Positions 40,940 to 50,657 of a stretch of DNA of 56,814 bases are shown one piece after another. Origin of the DNA: Prevotella sp. (GTDB lineage: Bacteria > Bacteroidota > Bacteroidia > Bacteroidales > Bacteroidaceae); contig JAFVEE010000018.1 of assembly GCA_017478085.1 (NCBI GenBank), positions 1 to 56,814 of the forward strand, written 5' to 3'. The notes under the pieces were generated by a model that worked only from the letters and a program-made list of their open reading frames with translations, searched no databases and had not been told where the DNA came from. The stretch's first letter is position 1. Every line of letters starts with the position of its first letter. A program made the position numbers and the translations under genes.

Positions 40940-42481
40940 ATGCGAAACATCAGTCTATACCTTATTATAATAATAGCGACTCTTCTGGCAGGCTGCTCTG
41001 GCGAGGAGCGGGTCTACCGCATAGGCGTGTCGCAGTGTGCTGCCGGGCCCTGGCGTGAGAAGGTGAACCGCGAGATGCTGGCAGCCCAGCACTTGTATGA
41101 GCAGAATGTAGAGGTGACTATTTGCGATGCCCGTGACAATCCGCAGTTGCAGATACGCCAGATAGACAGCCTGGCCCAGACGGGCATAGACCTGCTGGTG
41201 GTGGCTCCCACCGAGTCGGCCCCAATGGCAGAGGCTGTGGCCCGGGTGCGCGGTCGGGGCATACCCGTCATCTTCTTTGACCGTAAGGCCGATACCAATG
41301 ACTATGATGCTTTCATTGGTGGTGACAACGTGGTGGCGGGCAGCGTCGTGGCAGGCTATGCAGCCGAGCTGGCCAGGCAAGTGGCGGGGCATAGGCCCGT
41401 GGTCCTTGAGATTACGGCAGCTATGACCACCTCACCGGCACAGGAGCGTCACGCAGGATTCGAACAGGTGATGCAGCAGCACCCAGAGATAAACTATGTC
41501 TGCATGAATAGTGACTGGTCGGCCGAAAAGACCTATCAGATTCTGAAGCGACAGATAGCCGCTGGCCATCAGCCCGACATCGTGTTCTGCCACAACGATG
41601 CCAACGGCCTGGGAGCCTACAAGGCTGCCAAGGAGGCCGGGCTGGCTGAGGCGATCAGTGTGCTGGGCATCGACGGTATGCCCGATGAGGGCATTGCCTT
41701 CGTGCAGAAAGGATATTTGGCGGGCACCTACGTCTATCCCACCCATGGCGAGCAGATTGTGCGGTTGGCACTGAACATTCTGACGGGCCGGCCGTTCGAG
41801 CGTGACAATGACCTGCAGAGTGTGATGGTGACGCCCCGCAATGTGGACATCATCTCGCTGAACAGCCGCGAGCTTATTCGACAGAACGAAGACCTTATCA
41901 CCATACACGATAAATTAGAGCAGTACTTTGGCTTGTACAACGCTCAGCACAAAATGCTGATGGCCAGTCTGGTCGTTATCGCCTTGCTGGTGGTGGCAGT
42001 GCTCCTGACCTGGCGGGCCTTCGCTCAGATGCGCAAGGCGCTGCACGAGCGGCAGACCATGCACGAGGAGCAGACACTCTTCTATACCAATCCCGACAGC
42101 CGCACATTGCGCCAGGTGTTCGAGACGCCTCAGGAGGAGTTGCCCGCCCCTCGCTCACAGGACACTATTTTTGCCGAGACACTGAATGAGGCCATCCGCA
42201 AGAATATGGCCAATGCCAACCTGAAGATGGACGAGCTGGGCGAGACGGTGGGCCTGAGCCGTGTGCAGCTGTACCGCAAGGTGAAGGCCATCACCGGCCT
42301 GACACCCGTGGAGCTGTTGCGGCAGATGCGCCTGCAGCAGGGCTACGTACTGCTGACCACCACCACAAAGACCGTCAACGAGATTGCCTACGAGGTGGGC
42401 TTCGGCACGCCAGGCTACTTTTCTAAATGTTTCAAGCAGCAATATGGTAAATATCCTTCCGACTTGAGACAAACTCAATAA
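40940..42481 (+). CDS. Compact sugar sensor-regulator: periplasmic binding domain - TM - AraC
   Basis: The frame encodes 513 residues. The N-terminal export signal has a lipobox-like 'LLAGC'. Residues about 25-300 are a LacI/RbsB-type sugar-binding domain: 'YRIGVSQCAAGPWREKVNRE', 'GIDLLVVAPTESAPMAEAV', 'GIPVIFFDRKADTND', 'DIVFCHNDANGLGAYKAAK', 'VLGIDGMPDEGIAFVQKG'. The membrane helix is at about 338-360 ('MLMASLVVIALLVVAVLLTW'). The cytoplasmic C-terminus is an AraC double HTH (415-510, 'MDELGETVGLSRVQLYRKVK', 'VNEIAYEVGFGTPGYFSKCF'). Fructose-sensing hybrid two-component regulators have the same ends but a kinase and receiver between them. Here these are absent, so signal transfer must be direct. 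It sits just before the main susCD operon and probably binds the GAACGA palindromes. Confidence 0.9.
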   Translation: MRNISLYLIIIIATLLAGCSGEERVYRIGVSQCAAGPWREKVNREMLAAQHLYEQNVEVTICDARDNPQLQIRQIDSLAQTGIDLLVVAPTESAPMAEAVARVRGRGIPVIFFDRKADTNDYDAFIGGDNVVAGSVVAGYAAELARQVAGHRPVVLEITAAMTTSPAQERHAGFEQVMQQHPEINYVCMNSDWSAEKTYQILKRQIAAGHQPDIVFCHNDANGLGAYKAAKEAGLAEAISVLGIDGMPDEGIAFVQKGYLAGTYVYPTHGEQIVRLALNILTGRPFERDNDLQSVMVTPRNVDIISLNSRELIRQNEDLITIHDKLEQYFGLYNAQHKMLMASLVVIALLVVAVLLTWRAFAQMRKALHERQTMHEEQTLFYTNPDSRTLRQVFETPQEELPAPRSQDTIFAETLNEAIRKNMANANLKMDELGETVGLSRVQLYRKVKAITGLTPVELLRQMRLQQGYVLLTTTTKTVNEIAYEVGFGTPGYFSKCFKQQYGKYPSDLRQTQ

Positions 42482-42528
42482 AAGGAACTTAATAGTCAAC
42501 GATTGTTCCATGAAACATTTTTCTTGGT

Positions 42529-42576
42529 AAGCGAACGATAATTGATAGTCAATTGTCGTTCGCTTGCTTATCTTTG
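42529..42576 (+). promoter_or_regulatory. Operator palindrome and -7 element of the main susCD operon
   Basis: AAGCGAACGATAATTGA (42529-42545) and TCAATTGTCGTTCGCTT (42549-42565) form an inverted repeat with 16 of 17 pairs matching. The -7 element TATCTTTG is at 42569-42576. The palindrome covers the -33 region. The arms carry the GAACGA core shared with the sites at 25331 and 51598. Confidence 0.7.
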
Positions 42577-42621
42577 CACCAGTTTCTGAACTAATAGTAC
42601 TAACCAAACAAAAAGCATTAC

Positions 42622-45600
42622 ATGAAACATTTCGAAAAACTCCTACTGAGCTTGATGCTCATGTTTGCCAGTACAATGTTGTACGCGCAAACGGAGGTAA
42701 CCGGCACCGTGGTCGACCCTGAGGGCGAGCCCATCATTGGTGCCACGGTGATGGTGAAGGGCACGTCGAGCGGCACGGTGACCGACTTCGACGGCAACTT
42801 CAAACTGAAGGCCGATGCTGGTGCCACGCTCGTGTTCACCTACATTGGCTTCGAGAAGCAGGAACTGCCCGCCGCCAAGGGCATGCAGGTGACGCTACGC
42901 GATAACGCCGCCCAGCTGGCCGAGGTGGTGGTGACCGGCTACCAGGTGCAGCGCAAGGCCGACCTGACTGGCTCGGTGGCCGTGGTGCAGACCAAGGAGC
43001 TGAAGACCTCGAGCGATACCGACCCCATGCGTGCCTTGCAGGGTAAGGTGCCCGGCATGACCATTACGAGCAATGGCTCGCCCGTGGGTGCCGGTACGGT
43101 GCGCATTCGTGGTATCGGCTCGTTCAACTCGTCGCAGGATCCTCTTTTTATTATAGATGGTGTGCCCACGACGACCAACCTGAACACGTTGAACATGAAC
43201 GACATCGAGTCGATGCAGGTGCTGAAGGATGCCGCCTCGGCCTCTATCTATGGTAGCCGTGCCGCCAATGGCGTGATCATCATCACCACCCGCTCTGGCA
43301 AGAAGGGCGACAAGGTGAAGGTGGACTTCTCGGCCAACCTGACCGCCCAGTTCTACAACTCGCAATCGATGATGAAGCTGGCCAACAGCGCCGAGTATGC
43401 CACCTCGATGGCCCAGGCCGCCATGAACGACGGGCTGGATCCTGAGCAGTATGCTAACAACTACGGCCTGACGCTGAACGCTGCCGCCGGCACGCCCATC
43501 CAGGCCTACGACCCCGCCACGGGCACCATGCGCTCCTTCACCGTGAACGGTCGCTATGATGGCTACATCAACCCCACGAAGACCATGCGCTACAGCGACA
43601 CCGACTGGCTCGACGAGATCAGCCGCACGGGCTTCTCGCAGAACTACGACCTCTCTATCTCGAACGCCACCGACAAGACTTCGGCCCTCTTCTCGCTGGG
43701 CTATAAGAAGAACGAAGGCATCTTGAAGTACACCGACTTCGAGAGCATCTCTGGCCGTTTGAACACCTCGTTCAAGCTGAACAACATTGTGACCGTGGGC
43801 GAGAATGCCACGATTACCTACTCGAACCAGGTGGACTGCCAGCCGCTGGAGAACGCCTTGAAGATGGCCCCCACGGTGCCCGTCTATGAAGAGGACGGCG
43901 AGACCTTCTCAGGCCCCGTGGGTGGTATGAGCGACCGCCAGAACCCCCTGCGCGAGCTGTACCACAACCGCGACAACCGCCTGAAGATATGGCGCATCTT
44001 TGGCAATGCCTTCGTCAACATCACCCCGCTGAAGGGCCTGCTGCTGCGCTCTAACTTCGGTATCGACTACGATGCTGGCTACATTCACAGCGTGGTCTAC
44101 ACCTGGCACTCTGACGTAGTGAACAACTCGACTCCCTCGTCGACCGTGTCGCAGGCCAACGATATGAAGTGGACGTGGTCGAACACTGCCACCTATAACT
44201 TCACCCTCGGTGCCGAGCACACGTTCAATGTGCTGGCCGGTCTGGAGCTCTACTCGCAGACGCGCGACGACTTCTCCAGCTACGCCCAGATGTACGCCCT
44301 GGAGAACTACAAATACATGTGGCCCAACGCCGCCACCGGCACCCAGCGTGCCACGGGCATCGAGGAAGGCTACAACCTGGTGTCGCTCTTCGGCAAGCTG
44401 GACTACAACTGGAAAGACCTGCTGCTGGCTTCGTTCACCATCCGTCGCGACGGTTCGAGCCGCTTCGGCGAGAACAACCGCTACGGTACCTTCCCCGCCT
44501 TCACGCTGGGCTACCGCATTTCGCAGCACCTGAACCAGGAGTGGATCGACGATATGAAGGTGCGTGCCTCGTGGGGTGAGACCGGTAACCAGGCCATCTC
44601 GAACTATGCCCGCTATGGTCTCTATGCTGCCACCTATGGCGGCGAGCGCAACGAGTCGACGGCCTACGACCTGAAGCTGCAGGGCAGCGGCACCTATCCC
44701 TCGGGCTTCCGTGCCACCCAGTCGCAGAACAACGACCTGAAGTGGGAGACCACCGAGCAGTATAACGTGGGTCTGGACTTCACCCTGCTGCGCAACTCTG
44801 TCTACGGTACTGTGGACGCCTATATCAAGAAGGTGAAGGATATGCTCATCAATCCTGCCTACTTAGGCTCGATGGGCGAGGGTGGTGCCTCGTGGCTGAA
44901 CGGTCCCTCGCTGCAGAACTGGGGTATGGAGTTTGCCCTGGGCTATCGCCACACCACCGAGTATGGTCTGCAGTACAACGTGAATGGCAACCTGGACTTC
45001 TTCCGCTCGAAGGTGACCTATCTGCCTGAGACGACTACGGGTAGCTACGTTCACACCTCGAAGGAGAACCTCGTTGAGTCCGAGCGTCCCTACGGTTCCA
45101 TCGTGGGCTATGTGGTCGACGGCCTGTTCCAGAACCGTGAGGAGGTGCTGGCCAGCGGTCAGGAGAATGCCCGCGTGGGTGGCCTGAAGTATGCCGACCT
45201 CGACGGCAACGGCGTGATCAACGAGAACGACCAGACCTGGATCTTCAACCCCGTGCCCAACTTCTCGTGGGGCCTGAATGTGGAGCTGAGCTACAAGGAC
45301 TTCGACTTCTCGATGTTCTGGCAGGGCGTGGCTGGTCAGGACGTGTACAACAACCAGAAGTTCCAGACCGACTTCTACTCGATTACCGATGCCGGTTCGA
45401 ACAAGGGCAACCGCATGCTCGATGCCTGGACAACGGCCAACACGGGCAGCGACATTCCCGCGCTGACCACCAACAACGTGGGCAACGAGAACCGTGCTTC
45501 GAGCTACTTCGTGGAGAATGGTGGCTATGCCAAGCTGCGCCAGTTGCAGATAGGCTACAACCTGCCTCAGGAATGGCTGAAGAAGGTCAAGATGACGAGC

Positions 45601-45735
45601 GCCCGCGTCTACGTCTCTGGTCACAACCTGCTTACGCTGAAGAGCAGCTCGCTCACTTGCAGCGACCCCGAGAACCCCAACTGGGCTTATCCTAACTCTA
45701 CCTCATTCTCGTTCGGAATTCAGACTTCGTTTTAA
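42622..45735 (+). CDS. SusC-like TonB-dependent transporter (fructan, main operon)
   Basis: The frame encodes 1037 residues. A signal peptide (MKHFEKLLLSLMLMFASTML) is followed by a carboxypeptidase D-like domain ('TGTVVDPEGEPIIGATVMVK'), a plug ('LAEVVVTGYQVQRKADLTGS', 'VRIRGIGSFNSSQDPLFIID') and a barrel ending in 'SFSFGIQTSF' with terminal Phe. It works with the SusD protein 20 nt downstream to import fructo-oligosaccharides, judged by the DUF4960, GH32, MFS and fructokinase context. The signal peptide and N-terminal domain are almost the same as in the first copy (25464), the barrel much less so, which points to duplication or recombination at the 5' end. Confidence 0.95.
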   Translation: MKHFEKLLLSLMLMFASTMLYAQTEVTGTVVDPEGEPIIGATVMVKGTSSGTVTDFDGNFKLKADAGATLVFTYIGFEKQELPAAKGMQVTLRDNAAQLAEVVVTGYQVQRKADLTGSVAVVQTKELKTSSDTDPMRALQGKVPGMTITSNGSPVGAGTVRIRGIGSFNSSQDPLFIIDGVPTTTNLNTLNMNDIESMQVLKDAASASIYGSRAANGVIIITTRSGKKGDKVKVDFSANLTAQFYNSQSMMKLANSAEYATSMAQAAMNDGLDPEQYANNYGLTLNAAAGTPIQAYDPATGTMRSFTVNGRYDGYINPTKTMRYSDTDWLDEISRTGFSQNYDLSISNATDKTSALFSLGYKKNEGILKYTDFESISGRLNTSFKLNNIVTVGENATITYSNQVDCQPLENALKMAPTVPVYEEDGETFSGPVGGMSDRQNPLRELYHNRDNRLKIWRIFGNAFVNITPLKGLLLRSNFGIDYDAGYIHSVVYTWHSDVVNNSTPSSTVSQANDMKWTWSNTATYNFTLGAEHTFNVLAGLELYSQTRDDFSSYAQMYALENYKYMWPNAATGTQRATGIEEGYNLVSLFGKLDYNWKDLLLASFTIRRDGSSRFGENNRYGTFPAFTLGYRISQHLNQEWIDDMKVRASWGETGNQAISNYARYGLYAATYGGERNESTAYDLKLQGSGTYPSGFRATQSQNNDLKWETTEQYNVGLDFTLLRNSVYGTVDAYIKKVKDMLINPAYLGSMGEGGASWLNGPSLQNWGMEFALGYRHTTEYGLQYNVNGNLDFFRSKVTYLPETTTGSYVHTSKENLVESERPYGSIVGYVVDGLFQNREEVLASGQENARVGGLKYADLDGNGVINENDQTWIFNPVPNFSWGLNVELSYKDFDFSMFWQGVAGQDVYNNQKFQTDFYSITDAGSNKGNRMLDAWTTANTGSDIPALTTNNVGNENRASSYFVENGGYAKLRQLQIGYNLPQEWLKKVKMTSARVYVSGHNLLTLKSSSLTCSDPENPNWAYPNSTSFSFGIQTSF

Positions 45736-45754
45736 TTAGAAATAAGATATAATT

Positions 45755-47506
45755 ATGATTACCTATAATATCAAAAAGATAGCCGCCGCTTGTTTCGTAT
45801 GCTGCGGTATCACTGCAGCCCTCACAAGTTGTGACGACTTCATCGACGTTGAGCCGCAGGGCGTCATCAGCGAAGACCTGGCTATGGGGCAGCCCGACGA
45901 GATGGTCACTTCGGCCTACGCCAAGCTGGGCGACGACTGGTACACCTATCCCTTCAACCTCTGGCCCTACGGCGACCTGACCAGCGACGATGCCCTGAAG
46001 GGCGGTTCGGGTACCACCGACACCAACTACCACCCCTTCGAGGTGTGGTCGACGCTTACGGCATCGACACCCGACCACATGGACGAGATGTGGTACCACC
46101 TGTACTGCGCCATCAGCCGCTGCAACCGCGCCCTGGTGTCGCTGGCCGATGCTGGTGACCAGCTCGACGAGCAGACCCGCAAGATTCGCGAGGGCGAGGT
46201 GCGCTTCCTGCGTGCACACTTCTACTTCAAACTGGTGCAGCTGTGGAACCAGGTGCCCTGGGTCGACGAGGCTGTGTATCGCAACCACACCGAGGAGCAG
46301 ACACCCAACAACGCCTTCAGCCACGAGGAGCTGATGCAGAAGATTGTCGACGAGTTCAAGGCAGCCTACGACGTGCTGCCCGTGACTCAGCCCGACGGTG
46401 GCCGTGCCAACAAGATTGCCGCTGCGGCCTATCTGGCCAAGTGCTACCTCACGATGGCCTGGGGCAATGGCTATGAGGATGCCACCGGCCCTACCCACAT
46501 TAACTCCGAGTATATGCAGGAGGTTATTAAGTACACTGCTGAGGTACAGAAGTCGCAGTACGATTACCTGGAGGACTATGGCGACATCTTCCTGCCCGAG
46601 TACAAGAACTCGAAGGAGAGCATCTTCGCCGTGCAGCACTCTGGCTATGAGGACGACAACACCCGTTTTGGCCGTGCCAACTGGAGCAATATGCTGAACG
46701 GCTGCTGGCAGATGTGGTCGTGCGGATGGGACTTCCACAAGCCCTCGCAGAACCTGGTGAACGCCTTCAAGACGAAGGACGGTCTGCCCATGTTCGATGA
46801 CTATAAAAACGAGATTGCCTATCCGACCAACGGCGTGCCCAACGCCCAGAAGTGGGATCCGCGCCTCTTCCACACCGTGGGCATGCCCACCTTCCCCTAC
46901 AAGTATGAGGCTCAGTACACCATGACCAAGGACAACAGCCGCACGCCCAACACCTACGGCTACTACGCCTCGCTGAAGGAGGTGCCCCAGCGTTCGAAGG
47001 GCGAGACCTTCGACAATCCCTGGCAGGCCTTCGCCATGAACGACTACGTGCTGCGCTACACCGACGTGATGCTGATGCGTGCCGAGGCCCTCATCGAGAC
47101 GGGCCAGCTGGAAGAGGCCCGCACCATCGTGAATGCCGTGCGCCAGCGTGCCAAGAACTCGGTGGCCAAGCACATTCAGTATGCCGCCGACCAGTGCGAG
47201 ATAGCCCTCTATGCCTCGAGCGACTTCGACACCAAGGAGAAGGCCCGCCTGCGCCTGCAGTGGGAGCGCCGCCTGGAGCTGGCCATGGAGAATGGCCGCT
47301 ACTTCGACCTGCGCCGCTGGGGCATCGCCTCGCAGACGCTGAACAAGTTCTTCGAGACCGAGCAGAACAGCGTCTACGACGGTCAGACCTACGCCCAGTA
47401 CTACAAGGATGCCCACTACACCCCGGGCAAGAACGAGTACTTCCCCATTCCCTACATTCAGCTCTTCTACGTGCCCGGACTGTACACCCAGAACAAGGGC
47501 TACTAA
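45755..47506 (+). CDS. SusD-like surface lipoprotein (main operon)
   Basis: The frame encodes 583 residues. The lipobox is 'ITAALTSC' followed by 'DDFIDV'. SusD features: 'MWYHLYCAISRCNRALVSLA', 'VRFLRAHFYFKLVQLWNQVP', 'AAYLAKCYLTMAWGNGYEDA' and the closing 'WERRLELAMENGRYFDLRRW'. It binds the polysaccharide at the cell surface and pairs with the preceding SusC. It is second in an operon that continues with DUF4960 and GH32 genes. Confidence 0.95.
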   Translation: MITYNIKKIAAACFVCCGITAALTSCDDFIDVEPQGVISEDLAMGQPDEMVTSAYAKLGDDWYTYPFNLWPYGDLTSDDALKGGSGTTDTNYHPFEVWSTLTASTPDHMDEMWYHLYCAISRCNRALVSLADAGDQLDEQTRKIREGEVRFLRAHFYFKLVQLWNQVPWVDEAVYRNHTEEQTPNNAFSHEELMQKIVDEFKAAYDVLPVTQPDGGRANKIAAAAYLAKCYLTMAWGNGYEDATGPTHINSEYMQEVIKYTAEVQKSQYDYLEDYGDIFLPEYKNSKESIFAVQHSGYEDDNTRFGRANWSNMLNGCWQMWSCGWDFHKPSQNLVNAFKTKDGLPMFDDYKNEIAYPTNGVPNAQKWDPRLFHTVGMPTFPYKYEAQYTMTKDNSRTPNTYGYYASLKEVPQRSKGETFDNPWQAFAMNDYVLRYTDVMLMRAEALIETGQLEEARTIVNAVRQRAKNSVAKHIQYAADQCEIALYASSDFDTKEKARLRLQWERRLELAMENGRYFDLRRWGIASQTLNKFFETEQNSVYDGQTYAQYYKDAHYTPGKNEYFPIPYIQLFYVPGLYTQNKGY

Positions 47507-47560
47507 GCGGCCTTCGGCCTAATGAATAAATAATAATGAGTAAAGAAATAATTTGAAGTT

Positions 47561-49090
47561 ATGAAAGTCAAAATAAACAAGAAGCAGTGGATGAAAGCAC
47601 TATTCACTATTCACTGTTCACTATTCATTAGCGTAGCGCTATTGAGCTGCCAAGACAAGGACTACGACCGCGAGGCCATGAAGCTGCAGGCCCCCGATGC
47701 CACCCAGATCACCGGCCAGCTCTCGGGCGATGACTACATCATCACCTGGCCTGCCCAGGAAGCCCAGATGCAGGTTACCATCTACCGCAACGGAACCCTC
47801 TCGAGCAGTGAGACCGTCAGCGGCAACACCTACACCCAGAAGGATGTTCCCACGAACGTTCCCTTCGAGTATGTCTTCAAACTGACCGACGGCCAGAACG
47901 TCTCTACCGGCGTGGTGAAGCAGTACCTGCGCGAGGGTGCCACGAGCATCAGCGGCGTGATGATGAGCCAGGTAGACAAGGCCGGTGGCTATGATGCCCT
48001 GGTAGAGTGGAACCGTGCCGAGGATGCCACCAGCATTGCCTTCACCGCCACCAATGGCCAGCAGACCATCACCGAGAATCTGGCCGGAACGGCTACCAGC
48101 TACACCATCAGCGACGTGCAGACGGGCGACACCTGGACCGTGAGCCTCACCGCCCGCAACGACAAGGGTACCAGCCTCTCCACCAAGTCTTCCCTCCGCA
48201 TCGGTAAGACCGCCATCGGCTTCCTGAGCGTCTATGCTACGCCCGAGAATCTCGTGGCCCAGGGCGACGACGACGAGGCTTCGGCCTGGCTCTGGCTGCA
48301 TGAGCAGTACCCCACGGCTCAGTTCCTGCCCTTCAGCAGCATTACCAGTGCTGCCGATGTTGAGCCCTTCCGCGTGCTGTTCTGGCTGCGCGACCTGGAG
48401 GGTGTGGGCGAGGATGCCGTGTGGAGCATTCCTGCCGACGTTGAGGCTGCCACGCCCGTCATCAAGGAGTGGTACAAGCAGGGCGGCAGCCTGCTGCTCT
48501 GGAGCCACGCCACCGTCTATGTGGGCCATCTGGGCCGTCTGAACCTCGACGATATGAAGAACAACGACCACGCCATAGGCACGGGCGAGGGCGGCATCAA
48601 CAACGATGTGTGGAAGATGGGCGTACAGCTGAACCCCGGCAGCCGCTTCTCGAAAGACCACTCTACGCACCCCATCTACAAGGGACTGGAGGTCGAGAGC
48701 ACCGACCGCACCAAGCTCATTGCCTTCAAGGGCCCGGGCTGGACGGAAGACCACAACTGCCTGTTCTTCAACCTGCCTAAGCTGCTTACCGGAATTGAGA
48801 ATCAGGAGGAGGCCTGCTACACCCAGCTCACCCAGACCTTCGGCATCTATCCGCTCGGCACGTGGGACAGCCAGATTGACTGGGTAAGCCAGCTGAACGT
48901 GTGGGAAGCCCAGCAGGGCAATACCGAGTTCCAGGGCACCGTTCTCTGCATTGGCAACGGCGGCTGCGAGTTCTCGATGAAGAACGCCGACGGCACGCCC
49001 GACAAGAGCGCTCACCCCAAGAACAATATGTATCAGGACAACGTGCTCACGCTGGCCAAGAACGCTCTGGAATATTTAAAGACTCGATAG
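47561..49090 (+). CDS. DUF4960 surface glycan-binding lipoprotein
   Basis: The frame encodes 509 residues. It is a lipoprotein with 'ISVALLSC' (Cys about 30). The signal peptide contains 'ALFTIHCSLFISV', coded by a repeated ATTCACT tract (47597-47640) that looks like an intergenic mini-repeat turned into signal peptide. Two FN3/Ig-like domains follow (about 40-120 and 125-210: 'DYIITWPAQEAQMQVTIYRN', 'YDALVEWNRAEDATSIAFTA'), then one DUF4960 domain (about 215-505: 'GFLSVYATPENLVAQGDDDE', 'WSHATVYVGHLGRLNLDDMK', 'PLGTWDSQIDWVSQLNVWE'). It is the single-domain cousin of the tandem protein at 30283 and is encoded right after SusD, the usual place of a surface glycan-binding protein. Confidence 0.88.
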   Translation: MKVKINKKQWMKALFTIHCSLFISVALLSCQDKDYDREAMKLQAPDATQITGQLSGDDYIITWPAQEAQMQVTIYRNGTLSSSETVSGNTYTQKDVPTNVPFEYVFKLTDGQNVSTGVVKQYLREGATSISGVMMSQVDKAGGYDALVEWNRAEDATSIAFTATNGQQTITENLAGTATSYTISDVQTGDTWTVSLTARNDKGTSLSTKSSLRIGKTAIGFLSVYATPENLVAQGDDDEASAWLWLHEQYPTAQFLPFSSITSAADVEPFRVLFWLRDLEGVGEDAVWSIPADVEAATPVIKEWYKQGGSLLLWSHATVYVGHLGRLNLDDMKNNDHAIGTGEGGINNDVWKMGVQLNPGSRFSKDHSTHPIYKGLEVESTDRTKLIAFKGPGWTEDHNCLFFNLPKLLTGIENQEEACYTQLTQTFGIYPLGTWDSQIDWVSQLNVWEAQQGNTEFQGTVLCIGNGGCEFSMKNADGTPDKSAHPKNNMYQDNVLTLAKNALEYLKTR

Positions 49091-49119
49091 TTTTGTTAGA
49101 AGTTAGTATTTTTTGAAGA

Positions 49120-50655
49120 ATGAAAGTCAAGAATTTCATTTCACTGTCAATGATAGTCGCCGGGATGGCGGCTATCATTGCTTGCTCAAGTGACGACCCT
49201 AAGCAGGACTACAACCCGCTTATCGACGACCCGAAGCCCGAGGAGCAGCCCACCGAGTCCAGCGGCTCTACTGCCGGGAGAAACGAGCAGTACCGCCCTC
49301 AAATACACTTCACCCCCGCCAAGAACTGGATCAACGATCCCAACGGTATGGTCTATCACGATGGCGTGTACCACCTGTTCTATCAGTACAACCCGCAGGG
49401 TAACGACTGGGGCAACATGTCGTGGGGCCATGCCACCAGCACCGACCTGATGCACTGGACGGAGCAGGCCGTGGCCCTGACGCGCGACGAGCTGGGCGAT
49501 ATTTTCTCGGGTTCGGCTGTTATTGACAAAGACAATACTGCAGGCTTTGGAGCCAACGCTATGGTGGCCCTCTACACCTCGGCCAGCGGCGCACAGCAGC
49601 AGAGCCTGGCTTACTCGACCGACGGCGGTAAGTCGTTCACCCGCTATGCTGGCAACCCCGTCATCAGGAACGATGACGACAACCTGCGCGACCCCAAGGT
49701 GTTCTGGCACGAGCCGTCGCAGCAATGGGTCATGGCCCTGGCAAAAGGTTGGAAGATGGGCGTGGAGCTCTACGGCTCTACCGACCTGAAGGCGTGGCGC
49801 CACCTCAGCACGTTCTTCGTGCCCCTGGCTGGCCGTCCCAGTCTGCAGTGGGAGTGCCCCGACCTCATTCAGATGGGCGACAAGTGGGTGATGCTGGTCA
49901 GCGTCAATCCCGGTGGCCCCGTGCTGGGCTCTGGCACGATGTACTTTGTGGGGCAGTTCGATGGTACGACCTTCACCGCCGACGGCGCTGTTGAAGGCGA
50001 AGCGCAGACCCCGCGGTGGCTCGACTATGGCATGGACAACTATGCAGGCGTCACCTGGAGTAACACTGGCGACCGCCGGGTGATGATAGGCTGGATGAAC
50101 AACTGGCAGTATGCCGGCTCGGTGCCCTGTTCGCCCTGGCGGTCGGCCATGACGCTGCCCCGCGAGCTCACACTGCGAGAGGTCGATGGACAGCTGCTGC
50201 TCTGCAGCACCGTGGTGAGCGAGATCGACCAGATTGCCGACCCGTGGCAGACGACGACGGGCGACATCAGTGCGAAAGACGCCTACCAGCTGCGCATCAG
50301 GCTGGACCTCAGCAAGAACTCGACCCTCACGCTGAGCAATGCCAGCGACGAGCGTTTCGCCATCGACATCAACGCCGCTGCCCGCTCGCTCACCGTTCAC
50401 CGCACTTCGGCCACGGGCAAGACCTCGTTCAATGGCACCTTCTCGATACCGTCGATGCAGGCTCCGCTCAATGTTTCGGGCAACAGCGTGACGCTCGACC
50501 TCTTCGTCGACCAGTCGTCGGTAGAGCTGTTCACTACCCATGGTGCTATGTCGATGACCAACCTCGTGTTCCCCACCACCATCTATAATCACTTCTCGGT
50601 GACGGGTGCCGACTACGAGGCCCAGGTGCGCCAGCTGAGGAGCGTCTGGAAGTGA
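49120..50655 (+). CDS. GH32 fructanase lipoprotein
   Basis: The frame encodes 511 residues. It is a lipoprotein with lipobox 'AAIIAC' and an acidic linker ('SSDDPKQDYNPLIDDPKPEE'), signs of surface display. The GH32 triad is complete: 'NWINDPNGMVY' (nucleophile Asp), 'LRDPKVFW' (RDP) and 'QWECPDLIQM' (acid Glu). The propeller spans about 55-370, and a C-terminal beta-sandwich about 380-511 ('LDLFVDQSSVELFTTHGAM'). As a surface enzyme in the same operon as susCD it is a good candidate for the endo-acting fructanase (inulinase or levanase), but the sequence does not tell which linkage. It ends 2 nt from the convergent SIMPL gene. Confidence 0.93.
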   Translation: MKVKNFISLSMIVAGMAAIIACSSDDPKQDYNPLIDDPKPEEQPTESSGSTAGRNEQYRPQIHFTPAKNWINDPNGMVYHDGVYHLFYQYNPQGNDWGNMSWGHATSTDLMHWTEQAVALTRDELGDIFSGSAVIDKDNTAGFGANAMVALYTSASGAQQQSLAYSTDGGKSFTRYAGNPVIRNDDDNLRDPKVFWHEPSQQWVMALAKGWKMGVELYGSTDLKAWRHLSTFFVPLAGRPSLQWECPDLIQMGDKWVMLVSVNPGGPVLGSGTMYFVGQFDGTTFTADGAVEGEAQTPRWLDYGMDNYAGVTWSNTGDRRVMIGWMNNWQYAGSVPCSPWRSAMTLPRELTLREVDGQLLLCSTVVSEIDQIADPWQTTTGDISAKDAYQLRIRLDLSKNSTLTLSNASDERFAIDINAAARSLTVHRTSATGKTSFNGTFSIPSMQAPLNVSGNSVTLDLFVDQSSVELFTTHGAMSMTNLVFPTTIYNHFSVTGADYEAQVRQLRSVWK

Positions 50656-50657
50656 AG

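Noticed and set aside
45698-47416. Minus-strand frame of 572 codons opposite susD
   Set aside because: Shadow of the SusD gene, which has all family motifs.
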